Position numbers and translations under genes: made by a program
In this document: positions 5,515 to 9,277 of the stretch, piece after piece
Layout of the letters: every line of letters begins with the position of its first letter
How positions within the stretch are numbered: the stretch's first letter is position 1
NCBI GenBank assembly: GCA_002483765.1
Contig: DLIO01000143.1
Coordinates: 1 to 9,277, forward strand
Direction of reading: 5' to 3'
From: Lentisphaeria bacterium UBA7640
Lineage (GTDB): Bacteria; Verrucomicrobiota; Lentisphaeria; Victivallales; Victivallaceae
Length of the DNA stretch: 9,277 nucleotides
Notes under the pieces: generated by a model
What the model was told of the DNA's origin: nothing
Seen by the model: the letters and a program-made list of their open reading frames with translations, nothing else
Database searches by the model: none

Positions 5515-6420
5515 TCAATCCTCCTCAGTGCTTTTCAGGAAAAAGCTTTCAAGAGTTCTGTGCACCATTGTTAAACCAGTAACTTTAATGTCATTTTTCA
5601 CTAATAACGTATTGACTGCGCCCGCACATTCTTGGTCTGGAACTCTCATTTGTAACCCTTCATATTCAGTTAGTCGGATATTTTCAATCGCCAATCCTGA
5701 ATTTTGCAGTAATTCGAGTGAGTTTTTAGGATCAATAACGGATATTTTTAAAACATTATCACCAGCGAGCAGGGTTTTGATATCGCCATGCGCAATCAAA
5801 CGGCCGCGATTGATGATTGCGATATCATGAGCGACTTGTTCGATTTCTGGCAGTAAATGGGTGGTCACTAGGATGGTAGTGCCGAATAATTGATTGTAAT
5901 CACGAATGATTTTTCTGATCTCAATCAGTCCGAGCGGATCAAGTCCATTGGTGGGTTCATCCAAAATAATGAACTGGGAATCTGGCAGTAACGCTAACGC
6001 AATCCCTAAACGCTGTTTCATTCCAGTGGAAAAGCGCCCGACTTTATCTTTCAGACGTCCGTCGAGGTTAACCATGTGGATGATTTCCTTAAGACGTTTT
6101 TCATATTCCGCGCCTTGGCCCCCAGATAAAATATCGAGATTACGTTTGGCGCTGAGATCAAGATAAAATGCCGGCCATTCAATGATTGCGCCGACCTTTG
6201 CCAATGCCTGACAGCGGTTTTGTTGAACATCAAAACCATCAATAGAAACGCTGCCACCGGACGGCCAAATTAGGCCGGTGATCATTTTTAACAGCGTGCT
6301 TTTGCCCGCTCCATTAGGACCAACCAAGCCTAAAACCCGGCCTGACTGCATGGTAAGAGTGACGTTGTCGACAGCATGTCGGCCGTTATAGATTTTGGTC
6401 AGGCCACGGCACTCCAGCAT
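5515..6420 (-). CDS. ABC transporter ATP-binding protein, BcrA/NatA type
   Basis: A 301-residue ATPase with a complete nucleotide-binding domain. Walker A is GPNGAGKST (34-42), the signature is STGMKQRL (131-138), Walker B is IILDEPTNGLDP (151-162) and the switch histidine is His188 in TTHLL. At the Q-loop position it has Glu81 in IIEWPAFY, as in the BcrA/lantibiotic-immunity subgroup where Glu replaces Gln. Residues after about 225 form the extra C-terminal domain usual in this subgroup. It should drive the permease encoded one base downstream. The ATG at 6420 overlaps the TAA stop of the pilin-like gene by one base (TAATG), and GGAG lies 8 nt upstream, so translation is probably coupled. 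Exporters of this subgroup handle peptides, lantibiotics, lipids or sodium; the substrate here cannot be read from sequence. Confidence 0.93.
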   Translation of the reverse strand: MLECRGLTKIYNGRHAVDNVTLTMQSGRVLGLVGPNGAGKSTLLKMITGLIWPSGGSVSIDGFDVQQNRCQALAKVGAIIEWPAFYLDLSAKRNLDILSGGQGAEYEKRLKEIIHMVNLDGRLKDKVGRFSTGMKQRLGIALALLPDSQFIILDEPTNGLDPLGLIEIRKIIRDYNQLFGTTILVTTHLLPEIEQVAHDIAIINRGRLIAHGDIKTLLAGDNVLKISVIDPKNSLELLQNSGLAIENIRLTEYEGLQMRVPDQECAGAVNTLLVKNDIKVTGLTMVHRTLESFFLKSTEED

Positions 6421-6989
6421 TAAAATAGCTCCGTTTTCAAGACGTCTTGAACCACGCCGTTTTCATAGAGGTAGTTTTTGGCACGCGGGCCGGTACCGTG
6501 AAATGGTTGTGCGTCCATCAAGAAAAGTGGATCTTTCAGATTATGGATCAGAGTTATCCGATAGGTTTTTTGATCAACCTTCAATCCGTTCAAAAAATAG
6601 TTCCATTCGTAGCTGGAGCCGTTAGACTTGAAATATTTTTGTTCCGTTTCTCCAGGGCACCAAAAGACCTTAGAATCTCCGACATACGGCCTCAAGGCTT
6701 CGGCCAACGAGGGCAGGTGAGAAATCGAACTAGTGTCGCCGGTGACCTCAACGCCATCAATTTTGGTTACAACCTCGCCTGAAAAACTACGACAAGCCGG
6801 TAAACGAAAATTATTGTCATCGGCGTAAAGGTTGATTGCTAATCCCAATTGGCGCAAATTTCCAGAACACGCGGATTTTTTAGCCAACATGCGAGCGTGT
6901 CCCAAAGCCGGTAAAAGCATCGCTGCCAAAAGCGCAATAATGCCAATCGTTATCAACAATTCTAGAAGGGTAAAATTTCTTGTTCTCAT
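6420..6989 (-). CDS. Prepilin-type N-terminal cleavage/methylation domain protein (pilin-like)
   Basis: A 189-residue type IV pilin/pseudopilin-like protein. After a short basic leader (MRTRN) comes FTLLELLITIGIIALLAAML, with Phe6 as the expected +1 residue and Glu10 as the conserved +5 glutamate. The leader ends in Asn rather than the usual Gly before the cleavage point. Residues about 28-60 (PALGHARMLAKKSACSGNLR then QLGLAINLYADDNN) are typical of the large pilin-like families of Lentisphaerota and Planctomycetota. The C-terminal domain (about 60-189) has an HNLKDPLFLMDAQP segment where relatives carry a His-to-Asp-Gly motif. The ATG at 6989 is chosen because GGAG is 8 nt upstream; a TTG at 6995 is only 2 nt from it. 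The protein should be inserted by Sec/SRP and cut by a prepilin peptidase, which is not encoded here. It sits between a membrane-anchored helical protein and an ABC exporter. Confidence 0.9.
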   Translation of the reverse strand: MRTRNFTLLELLITIGIIALLAAMLLPALGHARMLAKKSACSGNLRQLGLAINLYADDNNFRLPACRSFSGEVVTKIDGVEVTGDTSSISHLPSLAEALRPYVGDSKVFWCPGETEQKYFKSNGSSYEWNYFLNGLKVDQKTYRITLIHNLKDPLFLMDAQPFHGTGPRAKNYLYENGVVQDVLKTELF

Positions 6990-6991
6990 GA

Positions 6992-7567
6992 TCAAATCTC
7001 CCGCATAGTTTTAAGCCAGGTTTCCACTATTGGCCAAAAGTCGTTACGTTCTTCGGGCGTCATTTTGGCGGCAAAAATTTTATTCATTTCATTGGCTACA
7101 GCTTTTGATTCTGAGCTGGAATGGCGCTCACGGATCTTATCTTTTTCCGATTGAGACATATTGCTGATGCGTTGATAATTGCGAGTGGCTTGAGTTTTCA
7201 TCTTATCAATAATATTGGTGCGTTCCTCTTTTGGTAATACGCGGAGTTGCTCTAGACTTTTCTCCATGGCATCCTTTAAAGCTGCAGTCCGGATCTGTGT
7301 TTGTTCTTCTTTCGGGAGTTTAGCAATTTGATCTCGTAAATGCTTGGTGACTTCGCGACGTTGTTCGCGGTCAGTTTTGAGTTGCATGGTACGGGACAGG
7401 CAGTCGCGCAATTCAGCTGGTTTCCACTCTTTTTTGGCTAAGATATCTTTCGGGCTAAGTGGTTCGCGCGTTGTGAATAAAGAGATAATGACTAACGCTA
7501 CCAAAAGCGGCAAAAAAATTGCTAATGGAATTAAAATATGTTTAACTTTAGCACTACGCTTATTCAT
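6992..7567 (-). CDS. Membrane-anchored helix-rich protein with repeated acidic motifs, function unknown
   Basis: A 191-residue protein with one N-terminal membrane segment (about 10-31) after a basic MNKRSAKVKH start, so the body is probably periplasmic. The rest is highly charged and looks almost entirely helical. Similar helix starts recur: LPKEEQTQIR (84-93), LPKEERTNII (111-120), MSQSEKDKIR (137-146) and MTPEERNDFW (169-178). The pattern recalls Spy/CpxP-type LTxxQ or DUF3106-like periplasmic proteins, but I cannot assign it to either. The ATG at 7567 is chosen because GAGG is 8 nt upstream; an in-frame GTG at 7576 overlaps that site. It is the first gene of the operon, 2 nt before the pilin-like gene. 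A chaperone, adaptor or assembly role for the pilin or exporter is speculation. Confidence 0.75.
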   Translation of the reverse strand: MNKRSAKVKHILIPLAIFLPLLVALVIISLFTTREPLSPKDILAKKEWKPAELRDCLSRTMQLKTDREQRREVTKHLRDQIAKLPKEEQTQIRTAALKDAMEKSLEQLRVLPKEERTNIIDKMKTQATRNYQRISNMSQSEKDKIRERHSSSESKAVANEMNKIFAAKMTPEERNDFWPIVETWLKTMREI

Positions 7568-7677
7568 ACCAAACACCTCAGACTATATTTTGAAAAATAT
7601 AAAATAACCTACCCAATATTGTTTACAATCACTATCATCGACTAAAATACAAAATCAAACCTCGTGGTATGCTATAT
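7568..7677 (-). promoter_or_regulatory. Intergenic leader with candidate promoter of the four-gene operon
   Basis: These 110 AT-rich nt separate the DUF4838 gene from the operon on the same strand. On the minus strand TTGTAA (7623-7628) and TATTTT (7601-7606), 16 nt apart, each match consensus at 4/6 positions. A 7-bp AT hairpin (TATATTT 7584-7590, AAATATA 7595-7601) would lie at the start of the transcript. The TTGTAA lies in the small palindrome ATTGT-TT-ACAAT (7618-7629). No GC-rich terminator for the upstream gene is visible, so read-through from it is also possible. Confidence 0.3.
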
Positions 7678-9277
7678 TTAGAGATCGCCTAAAAATTGAC
7701 CTACGCGTTTTATATGGTCATCTTCCCAATCGATATTGAAATGGATCCATTCTTTGCCACTTTTTAAGCAATCAGACAATGCGGTAAAATACGTATCGAG
7801 ACGGCTGAGAACAATAACCCCTTTACCCGATTGGGAATGGCACCACGCCAAAAACTGGTCAAGATCTTCAACGGTCAGAACTTTAGCATTTGCTGCATCA
7901 GATAACTCTTTGAATTTTAAAAGATATTGAGCCCATATTTTTAAGCGTTCGCACATCAACGGATATGGAATATCTTGTGGCAAGGCTGCTGCTAATTTAG
8001 CTAGTTTTTTAAATTGTTCTATTTCAGTGCGCCCGAATAAATGACGTTGATATGGGAGCAGACATTTACTGGCACTCTCCTGCAGGGTACGTAGCAGACC
8101 ATAGAAATCTTGATATTGAGCCGCATGTTTGCCAAATAAGGCATTGAATGTTTTGGTTAAAAAATGTTGCTTATCTGTGCCGTATCCAGCTTGGGCCATT
8201 GCATAATAATTTATGCCATAAACACCCCAGTGTGGTAGATGAAATTGAGTCAATAAACCTTCAATTTGATGCTGCTGATAAAAATCTATTTCATCAAACA
8301 TCATTTCATGGTGAATCATCGGCAATGATAAATAAAAATTCACGCCCATGAAGTATTCGTAGATATTAATTTCCCCGCCATCCCTGGCTGCACACCATTC
8401 TAGGATATCACGTTTATAGTATTTATTGATTGGACATGCCTCGTCCGCAATTGAATGGTTTATGCAGCGCCAATACGGGGCGAAATGAACAATTTCGCCA
8501 TCTTCTAGTCTAAAGTCCGGACTTGGACGGCTATAATTGACATAAGCCATAAAAGTAACGTCAACATCTGGACACACTGCGTGAAATTGTTTTGATACAT
8601 CTTCATACATTTCATGGTAAATGCGTCCGGCTCTGTAGGTATGTTCTGAAACACAATAAAATTCACCCATATCATCAGTGTCATAAAAATTACTACATTC
8701 AGGGCATTCGCACCAGCCAAATCCATCATTTGGCGCAATCGATAAAGTTTTTATTTCGGGATGAGCTTTGGTGTATGCGATCATTTTTTTAGCCATCTCT
8801 GCGCGTAATTCCGGATTGGTCGTGCATAGTTGTTCACTCAGTAGCAACGCATTTTTATCTTCTGAAGGCTTGATTCTCACTCCATCTTTCATAGCAAAGA
8901 ATTCGGGATTTTTTTCGCCATATTCGGAGGTTGGTATCCAATAACTAAAGTTATGGTGTCCACTTTCAATTTCGATGCCACGTACCGCAAAATACTCTTT
9001 TAAATCATCAGAGATCAAATCATAATACTTCATCCAGGTCATTATGTAATTTAAACGATTTTTAACCATCCAGTCTGCCAATAGAAATGAATCTTCGTTG
9101 AAAGGAAATTCCTGAATAAAACCACGACGTTTTATTTTTGGACATTTTTGATTGAACAAAATTCCAGTAGGGATTTTGCTATTAACATCTGACCTAAGAT
9201 CGACGCCAGGTTCAAAAAAACAGTAGCCCAAAAAAGTTTCGGCAAAATCGTAAACTCTGAACTCCTGACATTGCTTC
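7678..9277 (-). CDS. DUF4838 glycosidase-like protein (5' end outside window)
   Basis: At least 532 residues; the reading frame is still open at the right edge, so the start lies beyond the window. The first readable residues (EFRVYDFAETFLGYCFFEPG) match the segment that follows the N-terminal domain of DUF4838 proteins, whose general pattern is YxVYDFLExxLGxRWFxPG. This makes the TTG at 9231 an internal codon. Downstream are the family features: YWIPTSEYGEKNPEFFA, a PND segment followed by GWCECPECSNFYD with a Cys-x-Cys-x-x-Cys cluster, and aromatic-rich segments such as HFAPYWRC and YEYFMG. DUF4838 proteins are found beside carbohydrate-degradation genes and resemble GH20/GH67-type TIM barrels, so a polysaccharide-linked hydrolase is likely; the substrate is unknown. 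The stop is at 7678-7680. Any signal peptide would be in the missing part. Confidence 0.85.
   Translation of the reverse strand, partial: KQCQEFRVYDFAETFLGYCFFEPGVDLRSDVNSKIPTGILFNQKCPKIKRRGFIQEFPFNEDSFLLADWMVKNRLNYIMTWMKYYDLISDDLKEYFAVRGIEIESGHHNFSYWIPTSEYGEKNPEFFAMKDGVRIKPSEDKNALLLSEQLCTTNPELRAEMAKKMIAYTKAHPEIKTLSIAPNDGFGWCECPECSNFYDTDDMGEFYCVSEHTYRAGRIYHEMYEDVSKQFHAVCPDVDVTFMAYVNYSRPSPDFRLEDGEIVHFAPYWRCINHSIADEACPINKYYKRDILEWCAARDGGEINIYEYFMGVNFYLSLPMIHHEMMFDEIDFYQQHQIEGLLTQFHLPHWGVYGINYYAMAQAGYGTDKQHFLTKTFNALFGKHAAQYQDFYGLLRTLQESASKCLLPYQRHLFGRTEIEQFKKLAKLAAALPQDIPYPLMCERLKIWAQYLLKFKELSDAANAKVLTVEDLDQFLAWCHSQSGKGVIVLSRLDTYFTALSDCLKSGKEWIHFNIDWEDDHIKRVGQFLGDL

Noticed and set aside
5218..6625. 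Several plus-strand ORFs of 66-111 codons opposite the exporter and pilin-like genes
   Set aside because: They are antisense to genes with clear family motifs, have no recognisable domains, and look like by-products of the opposite-strand coding sequence.
8148..8792. Short ORFs on both strands inside the DUF4838 gene
   Set aside because: The main frame carries the conserved family motifs throughout; these have atypical composition and no supporting signals.
9229..9231. TTG at 9231 as the start of the DUF4838 gene
   Set aside because: The frame stays open to the edge, and the extra residues fit the conserved VYDF...LG...F.PG segment. The gene is cut by the window.

Overview
The window looks like chromosomal DNA of a Lentisphaerota (Lentisphaerae, Victivallales-like) bacterium, or a close relative in the PVC group. 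The clues are a pilin-like protein of the expanded prepilin N-cleavage type (FTLLELL, then AAMLLPAL, then a cysteine/NLRQLG segment), a large DUF4838-type glycosidase-like protein, a DUF2156 protein, and AT-rich DNA. The placement is an inference from protein style; no rRNA or marker gene is present.

Layout. Positions 44-961 (minus) hold a DUF2156 protein. A 239-nt divergent spacer (962-1200) carries candidate promoters for both sides. Positions 1201-2734 (plus) hold a two-gene unit: a lipoprotein whose C-terminal half resembles the SecD P1-head fold, and an OppB-type peptide-transporter permease one base downstream. No oppC, ATPase or binding-protein gene follows. Instead there is a complete hipBA-type toxin-antitoxin module (2868-4447, plus) with its own promoter. 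It is bracketed by two 44-nt direct repeats (40/44 identical), whose starts lie exactly 1740 nt apart. The first repeat begins inside the stop-codon region of oppB, so the module looks like an inserted cassette.

A 223-nt convergent spacer with a strong CG-repeat hairpin separates hipA from a minus-strand operon of four closely packed genes (7567 to 4671). In order these are a membrane-anchored, helix-rich protein, a pilin-like protein, a BcrA/NatA-type ABC ATPase and an ABC-2 permease. Gaps are +2, -1 and +1 nt and each gene has a Shine-Dalgarno site, so the four are probably made together. Coupling a pilin-like protein and a charged coiled-helix protein to an ABC-2 exporter is the most unusual arrangement here and the best candidate for an undescribed system.

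Upstream of it, after about 110 nt on the same strand, is the 3' part of a DUF4838 gene that runs off the right edge of the window.

No rRNA, tRNA, CRISPR array, transposase, integrase or recognised riboswitch was seen.
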